Below the pieces are notes generated by a model. It had not been told where the DNA came from. It searched no databases and saw nothing but the letters and a program-made list of their open reading frames with translations. The position numbers and the translations under genes are program-made. From Casuarina equisetifolia (taxonomy: Eukaryota > Streptophyta > Magnoliopsida > Fagales > Casuarinaceae): a stretch of 64,000 nt of DNA. Below are positions 12,533 to 26,500 of the stretch, piece by piece. The first letter of the stretch is position 1, and each line of letters begins with the position of its first letter. The stretch is from contig CM052358.1 in NCBI GenBank assembly GCA_028551475.1, forward strand, positions 8,601,938 to 8,665,937, given 5' to 3'.

Positions 12533-15500
12533 ATGGAGAGAAGCCGGCGTCAGCGACCAGGCCCTCCATCTTCTTCTTCTTCTTCTTCGACTCGTCCACG
12601 GTCATACAAGAATTTCGCTCCTAATCAGACCAGGAATGTCGAATCCCCACACGCAACCCACGATGCTCCTGGCTCTGTTCAATCCAGAACTGCTGGCCAA
12701 GACGTCGATGATTCTTCCGATCTTCCCGTCTTAGTGGGCACTTGCCCCTTTATGTGCCCAGGTGCTTTCTTCTCCTATCAACCGCTCTAAACGTTCCTCT
12801 TCTTTCGCTTCAATTCAGGCGTTTTGTTGTCCATACTGATGGTTGTTTCTCCTGTGTTGCTCGTTTTTGTGGTTATAGTGGGTGAAAGGGACCAGCGGGA
12901 GCGTCTGCGGGATTTGGCCGTGTTTGAGAGGCTACATGGAAATCCTAGAAAAACATCTCCTGACCTTGCTGTCAAAAAGGTAAGACCTGTCTATTTGCCC
13001 CTTAAGTTTTTGATATTTTCCTCTGGAAATTTGTACTTGTTTGTGTTAGTAGCATTTCTTTCGAGTGTATGTGGGCGATCTCAGTTTAATATTCATGGTT
13101 TTTTAAAAAAAAACTTAAACTTAAAATTATTTGTAAAGATTTTAAACTATAGAAGATGGTGAATTTAATTATAATTCTTAATTAATGTTCTAAGACGGAC
13201 ACAAAACTAAAGATATCCTCTCCCTCTCGTGAATGTGTTCCCATTGTTACTTGAGGCTCTTTCAAGTTTCTTTCTGTTAAGACTTGTGTATAAGTTATAC
13301 TCCTTGCTCCTGTTGGTTTAGGAGTTATCTTTTTATCGAACCTATGAAAAATGAATTCAGGCAATTAAAATTTGAGGTGTGCTAATTTGGAATCAGGGGA
13401 GCAAGATTTCCTCGTTTCTGATGACCTTTTTTTTTTTTTTTTTTCAATTGTAGTACGGCTGGATCGTATTCTTTGAAGAAGCCCTTACTGAAGAGTCTTA
13501 ATTTTTCTTCGTTATTGTAATTGACAGTGTTGCTTTTCGTCTTCTATGAAGAACTTGAGTTTTGTCTTTTTTAGTTGACATATGACGCCCATATTTTCTA
13601 TATAGGCTGCCACGGCTTTATCACATTTATGCATTTAACATTTATTGATGTGGACTAATGGTCTCCGTTGTTGCTTGTCATCATGACCTTATTCCTGGGC
13701 AATTTCATGCTGCATGGTACCTGATAATGAGAATATCGGGGTTTAATTTTGTGAAATCCGTTTTGCCCTCTTAATCATTGAATTTTATATGACCATTTGT
13801 GTTTCTGGGTTTGTGCGCATGTGTCTCTAGTTGACTGAAGGTAACGATTCACACTTCATTCCTCTCACTAGTTTTGCAGAGCTATATCTGTCAACAATCT
13901 GCAGCCATCAGATGTGCGGCCACTTCCAGTGTTGGAGGAGACATTAGACTACCTTCTAAGTTTGTTGGACTCGACAGAACATCCTTTTCAAGTGATACAT
14001 GACTTCATCTTTGACAGGACAAGGTCAATAAGGCAAGATCTGACCATGCAGAATATTGTCAACGAAAGAGTAATCTGTATGTATGAGAAAATGGTACGTT
14101 ACCTTGGAGAATACTTTCAATCACTCCCTTTTCTTCAGCCTTATCATAAGCCATTCAAAATTAGCATATTCCTTCCCTAAACATGATATCTTGTTGATGA
14201 AATATTGTGGAAGAATTCATTTCTCTCATAATAGACTCTTGAAAGAGCCATTCATCATGAAAATGATGAATCTTCCATTTCTTTCATAATGGACACTAGA
14301 AAGGGCCATTCGTATCTGATGAATACTTCATTGCGTGGAATACCATTGTAGCCAATCACCTCTAGATCAATTGACACATCATCTTCTATAAGAACATGAT
14401 GGAGGTAAAGGCTGTAAGTTGATAACCTACTGTGTTTGTAATGCTAGTTTATTGATAAAGAACTTTCTTCCACAAACCATACCATATTCATGGGAGCATT
14501 TGGAACCCATTTGTTGGTGGTGCATGCCTTGTGGATTTGAGAGTACATATTGCATTTTACTTTTTGATATGTCTACAGAAGTTGGATTACATGGAAAAAA
14601 TGGGGCATGGTGTGAAGTTTATATCTCTCAAGATCCTGTGTCATAGGATACAGATGATCCTTTTCCTTTAAACAAAAGTTTTCTGCTTTCTCCCTTTTCT
14701 TTTTCTTTTTTTTTTTTTCAATTTTTTGTTTATGGGTGGGGGTGGGGGTTGGGGAAGGGGAACCATTTGATAACGGATTTGCTGTTTTGATGTTATTGTC
14801 ATTTGATGGGCACATTAATATTATAAATAGAACAGCTCTCTTTCAAATGGATGAGTTATATCATACAAGTTTCTTGAATAGGGTGTCTTGGACCAACTTT
14901 CTCATATTTTTCTATTCAGACAACCTTTTGGGAGTCAGCAGGATATTGTAATGAAGAAATCCTGTGCTTATCGAAAGAGAGTTTAGTGCCCTAATTCCAA
15001 AGTTTCCCTTCCAAGATTGATGAATAATGGAATGTGGTTGGATCAAACAGTGGGAAGGAACAGGGTGGGCCACATTTTTCCTTCACCATCACTACCATTC
15101 AAAGGCATGACCCTCTCCCGACCCTTCCACATAAAACATTTGAGAAAAAGAAAAGGCCAAGAGTTTCAAAATGGAGCTTCTAACACTCTGAATTGGTTTG
15201 TAAAGAGATTAAAAATGCAAGTGGCAATGATTGCACTTCCTATGTGGCATAGTAGAAGGGTAAAAGGAAGAAACGTTGTTTTCCATATATAGTGGTTCAA
15301 ATGTACGATGGAGTGGAGACAAATGAGGAACATTGGTCAATTGTTGGTTTGGAGAGAAAGAGCGTGCTGTGATGGAATAGACCAGTGTTAAGGGCCTTGG
15401 GGCAGCTGACTTGAAGTATAAGAGTCATGCTTTGGAGAGTATGAATTTGGGCAAAACATGCAATGAACTTAGTCTGTTTCATATACCCTTGCTGATTAGG

Positions 15501-17895
15501 AAGCCTGACTTTCACTTACCGTAGTTTCTTGTTGCACCAGTGTCAAATCTTAGTATCCTCTATCCATCTTCTTTACAGGTCAAATTTTGTATCTTCCTTG
15601 CATCTTTAGGTATGGTCTTGTAATTTTCCTTCTAATATAAAGACCTACAAGTACGTCAACTAAATTAAATTGCTCTTAGTGAGTTAAGCAGTTGACCGAA
15701 AAAGGAGGGGTTTATTTTTGGAGATATGGCATGCACATTTTCATGCACTAAATTCCTTGAAACCCTTCACTTTGATTGGAACTTCTTATTGCAAGTGCAT
15801 TTTACATCGATTTACAGGAAAACTGTGTATCAAAATCCCTTGCTGTTTGTGCTCAACTAGTATGGTATAGGAAGTCTGACTTTCACTTACCGTAGTTTCT
15901 TATTCCGCCAGTGGCAAATCTTAGTATTCTCTATCCATGTTCTTTCCAGGTCAAATTGTGTATCTTCCTTGCATCCTTAGGTGTGGTCTTGTAATTTTCC
16001 TTCTAACATAAAGACCTGCAAATACGTCAACTAAATTAAACTGCTTTTTCTGAGTTGCTATAAGCAGATGACCTGAAAAGGAAGGGTTTACTTTTCGGAC
16101 ATATGACATGCACTTTTTCATGCACTAGCGTCCTTGAAACCCTTCACTTTGGTTGGAACTTAGACTGCAAGTGCATTCTTCATCGATTTGCTGGAAAACT
16201 GTGTATCAAAATCACTAGTTTGCTGGGAACTTGTAACCGTTGAAAAATGTTAAAGATTTATGCGTTAATTCCTGATATGCATTATCAACAGGTTAAATTT
16301 CATGTCATTTCTCTTCATAAGCTTCGAAGTTGTGGCAGTGACCCAAATGCTTCTTCAGTGTACTACTTGAGCATGGAGCAGCTTATGAAGACTCTAACAT
16401 CTCTGTTTAATCTCTATGCTGCAAATCGAAGTCCCAATACTATTTACGAGAATGAAGCCATGTTCAATTCGTATTATGTTCTTCTTCATCTTGGTTCGGA
16501 TTGCCAACCAATGGTTGATCTCAGCTTGATTGCTTCTTTTGTTGGTTCTTAATTGCAGCCTTGTGCTGAGTCCTAAGTGAGTGAAATGTGGCTATTTCTA
16601 ATGAACAGGGCGAATCACTTTCTTTATGGTTGCGTCGTGTGCCGAAGTCAATAATTAAGTCAAAGGAAATGTGTTTCGCCCGGAGACTTCTATGGTATTT
16701 CTATTTCTTTATTAGTATTAGCATGTCTGGTAGGGGCTTTTTGGTTTTCCATTTCTCTTATCATATTCTATCTATATACATTAACAGTTTGAGTTACAAT
16801 ACACTAAAAGTCTTGTTTGACAGTTTCCTCCGAATGGGAAATTATAGACGTTTCCTGTTAAGTACTGCAGCTAAGGCATCCTATCTACAGTATTGCATCA
16901 TTGAACCTTATGTTAGCGAGGTAATTGATTCTTACTACTCCGGCATTTTAGTAACCCTTTTTTTCTTTGTTAACAACAATCACAAGTTTGAGTAGCACTC
17001 ATTTGCACCTTGATTTAGTACTACATCGTTGTACTCCCGCTTTTCCAAAGTACATATCCTGGTTCTAAATGACGAAGGTATCTTATTAGAAGGACAAAAA
17101 GAAGGCTTAATAAATCTTCCTAAAATACCTGTAGTCTTCTTTTTACCATTTAGTTTCAGGTTAGTATTCACAAATGTTGTAGGAAATGCATTTAGTTTTT
17201 CCAAAGCAGTTGCTTGTCTTGGAATTCCAAGCAAGACACCTCTTTCTTTTTCCTCTTTCTTTCTTTTTTTTTTTTTTTTTTCTTTTCCTCCCCTTTTCTT
17301 GCATGAGGGGGTGGGGGTGGGGGTGTTGGGTGTTGGGTGATTAGGCAAGGAGGGGGAACAGAGGGAGGGTCTTCTACTTTCTTCCTTATCTGGCTTTTCT
17401 GTCAGTCCAAATTCGTGCGTTAGTTTGATATATTTATCTTCTGTTGATGGGATATTAGAATTTGCTTTCAACTCTTTATCATTTTTAAAGTATATCCTTA
17501 CATATAAATAAAAATATTAAGGTGTTTCTTTGTTGCTCTTGACACTGACCGTAAAAGGTAAGGGCGATGGCTCTGAAATATATAAATCATGGCGGCTACA
17601 AGCTTCATCCATATCCATTGGCACACCTATCCAAACTCCTGATGATGGAGGTACAAATTTCATTATCTAATTTTCCCAACCGCATTGCTTGAGTACAAAA
17701 TGTTCGCATTTTTTAAGGCTCCATCTGTGTTTTTAGGAATCGGATCTGTTATCATTTTGCAAAGCTTGTGGTCTTGAAACATGCACAGACGAATTAGGAA
17801 ATAACTTATTGCCCACCAAGCAAACAACTCTTTGTACTCCCAAGGGAGGGTTTCAGAGCTGCGGCATTTCAGGTTTTCAACCGTTCGAGAGATAA
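12533..17895 (+). CDS. SAC3C: SAC3/GANP domain protein, SAC3C-like (8 exons, 402 aa)
   Basis: Exons: 12533-12761, 12879-12979, 13872-14093, 16292-16513, 16609-16694, 16824-16920, 17558-17650, 17737-17895; phases agree and all introns are GT-AG. The product opens with a basic, Ser-rich segment (a TCT-repeat serine run), then VGTCPFMCP, the start of the SAC3/GANP domain, followed by [48 protein letters not shown], a MEQLMKTL segment and [10 protein letters not shown]. The domain runs from about residue 68 to 330. SAC3 proteins are scaffolds linked to the TREX-2 mRNA export complex at the nuclear pore; the short form matches plant SAC3C, for which less is known. Length is normal for SAC3C. A decayed duplicate lies at 53778-58456. 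The exon 1/2 junction gives CP-V-GER and is the least certain joint. Confidence 0.9.
15498..16212 (+). repeat. 371-bp tandem duplication inside SAC3C intron 3
   Basis: The segment beginning AGGAAGCCTGACTTTCACTT at 15498 recurs at 15869, and the two follow each other to about 16212, including the CGTCAACTAAATTAAA and CCTTGAAACCCTTCACTTT blocks. The SAC3C pseudogene has only one unit (about 56245-56590). Confidence 0.85.
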
Positions 17896-18890
17896 CTTGA
17901 AGAAAAGGATTTTTTTTCTTTTTTCTTCTTGGTTGGGTTGAGCTTCATTTTTTATTAGAGCTTAACCCAGATTTTGTGAAAAATTCAGTTGTATTTTTAA
18001 CTCCGTCTAGCTATGAAAATACTATTTCAACGTTAATGTTGTATTTAGTCCAAGATGACGTGATCTGTAAAATAATAAAGTTCTAAGAATCATTGAATAT
18101 GTAAAGTATGCTTTGGTTTCTCTTCTAGTGATTTGTACACTACAATTATAGAGTTCGTCTAGCATGGGCATAGAACAAAATATCTGGCAGGATAGGATGG
18201 AAGTAGCGCTGAAAATTTTGCTTCCTGCATGAGCAGGTATGAAGATATGTGATGGCTCCACTGCTGGGTGGTACATTTGTACATCTGTAAACATGAATGA
18301 TTGGATATGGTAATGTACCTTTTTGTGCATGTTTGAACAAGCATCAGCTAAAGGCAAGGTTATGCAGTATTTTTCAGCAGAATTTCACGAGTTTGATCTT
18401 TGTTATGAACTTGTTTTCCCCAATCGCCTTCCCGAGCTCCATTTGTCAGACATCATGATAAAGTAGAATAAGAAGTGCTTTCCACTAATGTTCTCAGTAT
18501 AAGGTTGCGGGATGATTTAATTACAAAAGCTTGATAGGATAGTTTAATTATGGCTTGCGACTTATTCCTGTCATAAAAAATTACCAATGATGAACGGTTC
18601 TTGACATAGCTTTTGAATTTCTCAGCAATATCATGTGACATTATATAACCAAGTGGATTTTCTCTTAATCCATAAGATGACTTCTCATAGTATGCAAAAA
18701 TTCTTTTTATAATAGTTTTGTTTTATAAGAAACTGAGTAGTTTCTGTCATATATTTGTCTTTTCATCAATGTAGGGCATAATAATGAAGTTTTTTTGGGA
18801 CCTTTTCAGTTCAATGGGGTGCTATCACTTGTAAATGACATATATTGATTTGTTTTATTGAACCTATTAGGCCCTTAAGGTTATTACAGG
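17896..18890. other. SAC3C 3' flank shared with the duplicate
   Basis: This downstream sequence is co-linear with 58457-59356 in the second copy. Divergence is moderate, with small indels. The open frames on the minus strand here (18022-18641) are shadows without family resemblance. No separate gene is seen. Confidence 0.6.
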
Positions 18891-19153
18891 ATATTTGGTT
18901 AACAAAACGAATATTAACATATCAAAATTTTCACGTCTTATGGCCAAACAAGGAAGATGTTACGTGATCTGAGGTCATCATCTGGCAAAAGACTCAAACA
19001 GTTCCAAAAGTCACAATCATCCAACACAATAGAATAAAAGTACTTGAAGAATAAATAATTCAATAGGAAATTAGTTTTTTATTACAAGTGGTTGATATTT
19101 CAATTGCGTCTTAAATATTGGCATTGATTTGAATTATCGTAAATTAAGGGAAA

Positions 19154-19740
19154 ATGGTAGCTAGTAGATGCATCGGAAGACTTAAGCTAGTTATGGTGGT
19201 ACGGCTTATCTTTGTTGGTGGAAGCTGACTACTTTGGCCCTTCCCACTCTAGTCATAGTCCGGCCAGCCTACATCCTCATTACTTTGAAGTTGACAATGC
19301 GAAAGGACCTCCACGTACTTGCCTTACGGGTAAATTAAAGCTTGTAAGCAATATAGTTGGCTTCCTAAATATTACGAATGGTGCATTGCTTCTGGTTTTC
19401 TACGGTGCTCTTCGTATGTCAAAGGAGAGGGCAACCCAAGTTTGTATCCTATAATTAAAAATTGTGCATTCGATTGCCTGGATCCTTACAGAGGAGTACA
19501 CCACACGGTGAAGTTTCTATTGGACTGCTACATTTGCATATCAAGAATCACAAGGATGGTATTTATATGCAAAATCCATAAGTTCCAGCTTTTAATGTGG
19601 TAAGGAGTTCCTATATACTTTATCTTTCTCTCTTTCTCTTCACTGAAAGGACCTACGAGCATAAATAACATATTCATAGACTGTAAACGCCTATCAGTCA
19701 GTCTTTGTATTTGACGAAAGAGTACCTTCATTCATCATTG
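19154..19740 (+). pseudogene. Broken copy C of the eight-cysteine secreted protein family
   Basis: Starts with MVASRCIGRLKLVMVVRLIF, a leader-like hydrophobic segment. Downstream it retains family landmarks: a CX7C pair spaced as in the whole copy, a Leu-Tyr-Pro-Ile-Ile stretch and a CX3C pair. Its flanks (from about 18895) match those of the copies at 29773 and 51390, so the three arose by segmental duplication. I estimate two or more breaks. It lies just downstream of SAC3C. Confidence 0.6.
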
Positions 19741-20399
19741 CTTTCAAGGCAGTAATGACGAGCAAATTTTTTTATTTGTTTTTCAAATTATGATAGTGCA
19801 GAGTAAATGGTTTCTCATCTTTTGTGGCTCTACTTTTAAGGCGGTAAAGCTGAGTAAATTTTTATTTGCTTTTCAAATCATGTCAACTTTTAATAATGGT
19901 TCCTCGCTTTTTGTGACTATGCTTTTTTTAGAGGGTTAATGCTGAGCAAACTTTTTTTTATTCGATTTTCAAATCTTGACAGTTTACAATAATGGTTCCT
20001 CATTTTTTTATGGCTCTGTTTTTGGGACCGTGATGCTGACATTAAATCATACAGATGTGGGCGCAAACGTGAATTACACGGACATTAGAAATACTATTTA
20101 AGCGGAGAAACGATGTAATTGTCGTACACACAAACAAGAATCAATTTTCTTTTGATTTTCTCAATTAAGAAAGAACATACATTTTTTTTTCCATCTATAG
20201 AAACCGTTGCTGTTGGGTTATGGTCTTGTGAAGGCTACCCCGAGCGCTTATGTCTAATACGCAACACACAGGATCAGAATATCATAAATGAACGAATAGC
20301 CATCCACTTGAAAAAAAAAAAAAAAGTAAATAAATAACTGTTTTATTGCCAAGTAATTCAAAAGAACGATGTCGAAAACTGTAATTAAACAATTCTAGT

Positions 20400-21395
20400 G
20401 AAGAAGCATGCCACTATCAAAAGATTATATCATCACCCACTTTGATTTCAAGTTACCGTTTACAATAGGACATAATAAAAACATTGAAATAGTATGATTT
20501 CCAAAGTCTAACACATAACATGTAAAAACGTTGAAATAGTATGATTTCCAAAGTCTAACACATAACATGTAGTAGATTGAATTTGGTTGAACTCCAATAT
20601 TTTCCACTAAACAAATCAAGAAAATAGTTCAATCTTCAAGACTCGCCAACTTCACCCATTGATTCTTAGAAAAATCTAGTGCAAAGACAATGAATTTGCA
20701 AATTTGATGATTACCATATCCACGATACACCTTGAATGCTAAAAAGATTTCACCACAACCCTCAATAAGATATGGACAATATGTTAAAACTTCTTATGCC
20801 AACAATGACGATACTTGTTATGTTATCAAATATGTAAATTGAGCTTTTGAACCTGTAAATAGAATCGTACACAACATGAACTTTCTTGGAGTAGAATTTG
20901 GTCAATCTATCAAGCATTAAATAGTTTCTCCAAGCACAATTACTCCCCATATTGTTAAGTTATCAACATCTTCAATATGTTGTTTAATAAATCCAATATC
21001 ACCTAGCTTACAAAACAGGAAGGGACCTACCCCCAATTTCAATGAACAAGATATGACATGTAGGATCAAATAGAGATGATGATAGAATGCAAAGATAGGG
21101 ATTGGTTTCAATTTTCCATGGTGGTAATTGAATCTTTTTCAATGAGATGAAACTAAAAGATAACGATCATTTGAAGTCCAATCAATTAAAGTGAACCATC
21201 CATGATAACAAATAATACATGTTTGTCATATAACTCAAAAATTCTTTCTTTGTAATAATGTTGTTCTGATATGTAAAAAAAAAAAAATGTGTTTTTCTTT
21301 GTCGTTAAATTAAAGCCTCGGGTATGGTCCAAGGGTAAGGAAAGAACAAGCATGGCAAGGTTGTATCTCTCATTCCTTTGATTCCATTATAGAGT
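20400..21395 (-). pseudogene. KIB1-4/DUF295 pseudogene, decayed copy of 41975-42937
   Basis: This region aligns along its length on the minus strand with the intact gene at 41975-42937. It shares Ile-Gly-Val-Gln-Pro-Asn-Ser-Ile-Tyr-Tyr near the C-terminus and Asp-Asn-Leu-Thr-Ile-Trp-Gly. It is broken into short frames: the initiator region has lost its frame, the conserved region before the C-terminus has lost sequence around 20580-20640, and a 55-bp direct duplication sits at about 20465-20575. The homology continues into the 3' flank (20090-20340) and into the upstream leader exon near 21952. Confidence 0.85.
20465..20575. repeat. 55-bp tandem duplication within the KIB pseudogene
   Basis: The string TTGAAATAGTATGATTTCCA and its continuation through ACACATAACATGTA appears twice in a row. 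The intact paralogue has it once (near 42030-42090). Confidence 0.9.
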
Positions 21396-21951
21396 TGTTA
21401 TCCATTCATTCAATAATGAAATTAGAATCATATTGGTATATAAGAATATTGAATGAAAGAAAACCAAATAATCAATTGCACTCATTGAATGACGTGAAAA
21501 TTTAAGTAATATGCAATTGCATTAACTAATTTAAAAAATAAAAAAGGAAAAGCGTAAGAAGAATAACAACCATCAAGCATTCATTGGAAAGCATATACTT
21601 AGGTGGCTTTAAGAATTAGAAAATTGTAAGTAAGTAGTTGTGAATTTGAAAAAGAAACATAAACACAATTGTAAAATTATCTCCTATGAAATCTAGAAAG
21701 AAAATAAAGAAATTATAAATAAATTGCAAAAAAACTTATGTCATTCCAATTATGAATTTAAAATTAATATAAAACAAGATAGGAAAAGGTTAAAAAAGAA
21801 AAAGAAAAAGAAAAAGATTCTTTCTTTAAAGTGCAATCCTAATAGTAAAACCACCATTAAAATTGTTGACCACAAAAAGTGCATTGTACATGGTTTTTCA
21901 TTGAAGAAAGCAACATGAGAGTACAATGTAAGTAGGAAAAAAACCACTCAC

Positions 21952-22140
21952 CGTGAACTTTAAGGGAATTAAGTTGATTTGTAGGCCTTGTCCAATAGGG
22001 AACACAAGGTGTCACACCCAAGAAATTATGTATATGCTCACTAAGTGAATTGCAAGAAACAACTCCACTAAGAGTAAATCTCATACAAGAATTAGTTCCA
22101 TTGACATAAAAAACACCCAAGATTGAAACCTAAAGCTTTC
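21952..22140 (-). other. Leader-exon-like segment upstream of the KIB pseudogene
   Basis: On the minus strand, sequence conserved with 43436-43600 ends in AAGTTCACG followed by a GTGAGTGG splice donor. Conservation up to an intact donor suggests a transcribed 5' leader exon in the ancestral gene. A coding reading is possible here but is not kept in the intact paralogue. Confidence 0.45.
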
Positions 22141-22179
22141 TTATTAATGGATGTTATAGCTTAGGTTTTGATTTTTTTC

Positions 22180-22545
22180 TTAAAAATTGAAAGGCCCAAC
22201 TAAAACACAAAACTGTGCAATAGTGGGTTGCCAACGGAAGCTAATAAGGTCAAGCTCTTCCGTTGCCTTACCCAATGTGGGATTAGATATTTCAACACTC
22301 CAACACTCCCCCATAGTCTCATGTTGGGTGTGGTGAAAGGTGGAACCAGTTTAGAAGGACCACACCAAGGCAGGCAGGACACAAGGTTGGCTCTGATACT
22401 ATCTTAGAAACTGAAAGGCCCAACTAAAACACAGAACTATGCAATAGTGGATTGCCAAGGGAAGTTAATAAGGCCAAGCTTTCCTATCGTCTTACCCAAT
22501 GTGAGACTGGATATTTCAAAACTCCAACACTTTTAACATAACCTA
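22180..22545. repeat. Two copies of an approximately 230-bp dispersed plant repeat
   Basis: GAAAGGCCCAACTAAAACAC begins units near 22187 and 22408. Both contain CTTACCCAATGTG and GATATTTCAA motifs, with a GGCTCTGATACTAT junction between them at about 22389. The string resembles a widespread plant repeat often found near retroelements; I cannot assign the family. Confidence 0.7.
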
Positions 22546-23270
22546 ACATTTCTTCCTACTTATTATATAGCCTAACATTTAGCTCAGTACAAGTAGGTTT
22601 TGGATTCTTAGATTATTAAGTTTGAAATAGTCATAATTTAGTTATGCTAGGAATTCAAAACCTAATTATATTGGGTTAAATGTTAGCTCAATATTACAAG
22701 GTTTTGAATTCTTAAAAAATGGATTTTAATCTCTTAGCAAGATATAATGTCTTCTTTTTTTCCATCTTATTATATAGTAGGTTTTGCATTTCCAAATTAT
22801 TAAATTTGAAATAATCACAATTTAGTTATGCTAAGAATCCAAAACCCACTTATATTAGGTTGTGTGTTAGCCTAATACTAATAGGTTTTGAATTCTTAAA
22901 AAATTAGGTTTTAGACTTTCCCAAAACTACCTCGACTTCTTTACTTAAAACAAATTTAATACTAACTAATGTTGTAACTTAATTAGACAAGCTTAAGTCT
23001 TTCATTAATCTTCCCTAGGCTTGACATAAGAACCAAGAAAAAACAAAGGAAAACTAAAGTTCTATGCATATAGGGATGGGGATGCAAGCAAAGGATTGAT
23101 AAATTTATATATTACTTGTTTAGAGGAATTAAATTATAAGCAAGACTTTGTATTGTTATAAACATATTTAGTAATTTTTTACCTACATATTTGTAAACTG
23201 CAAGCAAGACTTTGTATTGTTATAAACATATTTGATAATTTTTGACCTATATATTACATGTAACTTTATT
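22546..23270. repeat. Short duplications in intergenic DNA
   Basis: About 22550-22760 and 22770-22920 are two diverged copies of a block with TATTATATAG, GGTTTTG-GATT and AAATTTGAAATA; the same pair recurs at 43660-43990. At 23130-23260 a block of about 75 bp, GCAAGACTTTGTATTGTTAT onward, is present twice in tandem. Confidence 0.7.
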
Positions 23271-23579
23271 AGGATCACAACCATGATCCAACATATTGTT
23301 TAAAAGATTAATGGCAAAGGAGATGCTACTCTGCTTGCACAAAGCATTGAAAATGATGTTATAAGGGATCAAATTTGGTTAAGATTCAAAAGGAAATAAA
23401 AAAAGTCCTTTCAAACTAAAATTGGCTGTTGATTTTACTACAAACTTATTAATGAAGTTTAAAAAATAACTAATTTTTTTGATAATGATTTTCTATCAAA
23501 TTTTTTTGACTTAGAAAAGGCACAATAAATGTAGCAAAAAACTAACATATGAAAAACAATAATTTGGAAAACATGGTTG

Positions 23580-26500
23580 GGAAAATTATGTTTTGTGTTT
23601 TTTAAGTTTTTTTTTCAACCTTTTTTTTTATCAAAGGTGTTTGTGTCTTGAATTTTATTGTTTGAATGAGAGAGCAATTTATTGTTAGGATGGCCAAACA
23701 CAAAAAAGGTCGTAATTTTACGAAGGGCAAGGGAAAAGGATTTGGAATAATAGGGATGGATAAAGACAAAGGAAAAGGAAAATTGGGGAACCCTTAGCTT
23801 AGTAGTGTTTTGTAAGTTAAATCATGACTGACATTCCTTCTTTTGTTTCATACATCCTACGGTTTATGGTAAGCAATACCGTTTCTGAATTCCTTCCTCT
23901 AGGTTCTGAATAAGTGAGCTCAATGTATAAATTTTTCTAGTAATGTAGATGCACTAGTTTTTCTTGAAAGGATTTGTTGCCAAACTTCCATTAGTTTCTT
24001 CTATGTCTTGTTCTAATTTCTCGATTAATTTGTATGACCAATGAAGAACTTTTTTATTGATTTCTTTTATTTCAATATATTTTTCTCTAATTTTTTTTAT
24101 CCTTGTGATCAATTATAATGGCATTAAATAAAAATTTATAAATTTTTATTTGATCTTCTAAATGAAGTTTTACTTGTTTCTTTTTTGAAAAGAAAATAGG
24201 AAATAAAAAAATTCCTTTCAAACTGAAATTGGTTGTTTATTTTACGAAAAAAATTACTAATGAAGTTTATGAAATAACTAATTTTTGGTAATAATCATTT
24301 TCTATCAAACTGTTTTAAGTTAGAAGAGGCATGATGAATGCATGGAAAAATTGACATATGAAAAATGATAATTTGGATAACGTGGTTGAGAAAATTGTGT
24401 TTTTGTGTTTTTAAAGTTTTTTTTCTATCATTTTTTTTTATCAAGCGTGTTTGTGTCTTAAGTTTTATTGTGTGAATCATAGGGCAATTTATTGTTAGGA
24501 TGGCTAAAGGTAAAAAAAGGTCATAAGCTTACGAAGGGCAAGGGCAAAGGATTGGAATGGGCAACGGATTTGGAATAATAAAGATGGACAAAGACAAAGG
24601 AAAAGGAAAGTTAGGGAACCCTAGCTTAGTAGTGTTCTGTAAGTCAAATCATGACCAACAATCCTTCTTTCATTTCATACATCCTGCGGTTTAAGTAAGT
24701 ATTGCCGTTTCTAAATTCCTATTTCTAGGTTCTGAATAACTGAGCTCAATGTATAAATTTTTTTGGTAATGTAGATGCACTTTTCTCTTGAAAGAATTCG
24801 AGGATTTGTTGCTAAACTTTCATTAGTTTCTTCTACGTCTTGTTCTGTTTTTGTGTTTTTTAAGTTTTTTTTCCAACCCTTTTTTTTTATCAAAGGTGTT
24901 TGTGTCTTGAATTTTATTGTCTAAATGAGAGAGCAATTTATTATTAGGACGGCCAAAGGCAAAAAAAGGTCGTAAGCTTACGAAGGGCAATGGCAAAGGA
25001 TTTGGAATAATAGAGATAGGCAAAGACAAAGGAAAAGGAAAGTCGGGGGACCTGGCTTAATAGTGTTCTGTAAGTTAAACAGTCCTTTATTTGTTTTGTA
25101 CATCCTGCAGTTTACGATAAGCATCATCGATTCTGAATTCCTATTTCTAGGTTCTGAATAGGTGAGCTCAATGTATAAATTTTTCTAGTAATGTAGATGC
25201 ACTAGTTTTTCTTAAAAGAATTTGAGGATTTGTTGCCAAACTTTTATTAATTTCTTATACATCTTGTTCTAATTTGTTGATTAATTTGTACGACCAGTAG
25301 AAAACTTTGTTATATATATATTTTTTATTCCAATATATTTTCTCTAATTTTTTTATCCTTGTAATCAATTATAACGTCATTGAATTAAATTTTTATTCGA
25401 TCAAATCAATTTTTACTTGTTCTTTTCTTAAAAAAAAAAAAAGGAAACAAAAAAAGTGCTTTCAAAAAGAATTGGCTATTGATTTTACGGCAAACTGATT
25501 AATGAAGTTTATGAAGTAACTAATTTTTACTGATAGTGATGTTCTATTAAATTGTTTTGACTTAGAAGAGGCACGATGAATGCATGGAAAAATTGACATA
25601 TGAAAAACGATAATTTGGATAATGTAGTTAGGAAAATATTTTTTGTGTTTTTTCTCTAATTTTTTTTATCCTTGTGATCAATTATAATAACATTAAATAA
25701 AAATTTATAAATTTTTATTCAATCTTTTAAATCAATTTTTACTTGTTTTTTTTATGAAAAGTAAAAAGAAAATAAAAAAAGTCCTTTCAAACTAAAATTG
25801 ACTATTGATTTATTGCAAACTTACTAATGAAGTTTAAGATATAATTAATTTTTGTTAATAATGATTTTCTATCAAAACGGCTATCAAATAGATTGACTTT
25901 TTGGGGAAATTCTATGTAATTGGTAGTACTAGAGTAGATTAGAATATATTTCTAGGTTATGAATAGGTGAGTTCAATGTATAACTTTTTTTGGTAACGTA
26001 AATGTACTAGTTTTTCTTGAAAGAATTTGAGGATTTATTGCCAAACTTTCAATAGTTTCTTCTTTTTTTTGTTCTAATTTATTGATAATGAACCTATTTC
26101 TAGGTTCTGAATAGGTAAGCTCAATGTATAACTTTTGCTGGTAACATAGATGTATTAGTTTTTCTTGAAAGAATTGAAGGATATTTGCCAAACTTTCATT
26201 AGTTTCTTCTTGTTGTTGTTTTAATTCGTTAATAATAAACCTTTTTCTAGGTTCTAAATAGGTGAGCTCAGTGCATAACTTTTTTTTAATAACGTAGATG
26301 CATTAGTTTTTCTTGAAAGAATTTGAGGACCTGTTGTCAAACTTTCATTAGTTTCTTCTTCTTCCTATTTTAATTCATTGATTAATTTGTATGACCAATG
26401 GGAAACTTTTTTTTTTATTGATTTCTTTTATTTCAATATATGTTTCTCTAATTTTTTTTTATCCTTGTAATCAATTAATACATTATCAAATATAGGTTAA

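Noticed and set aside
16980-17471. 163-codon minus-strand frame
   Set aside because: Lies antisense in SAC3C intron 6 and is largely a Lys/Pro run from a pyrimidine tract and a GGGGGTG repeat.
21750-22120. Minus-strand frames near 21.8-22.1 kb as an F-box exon
   Set aside because: I could not find a convincing F-box pattern, and the intact paralogue does not keep the frame. Treated as a leader exon.
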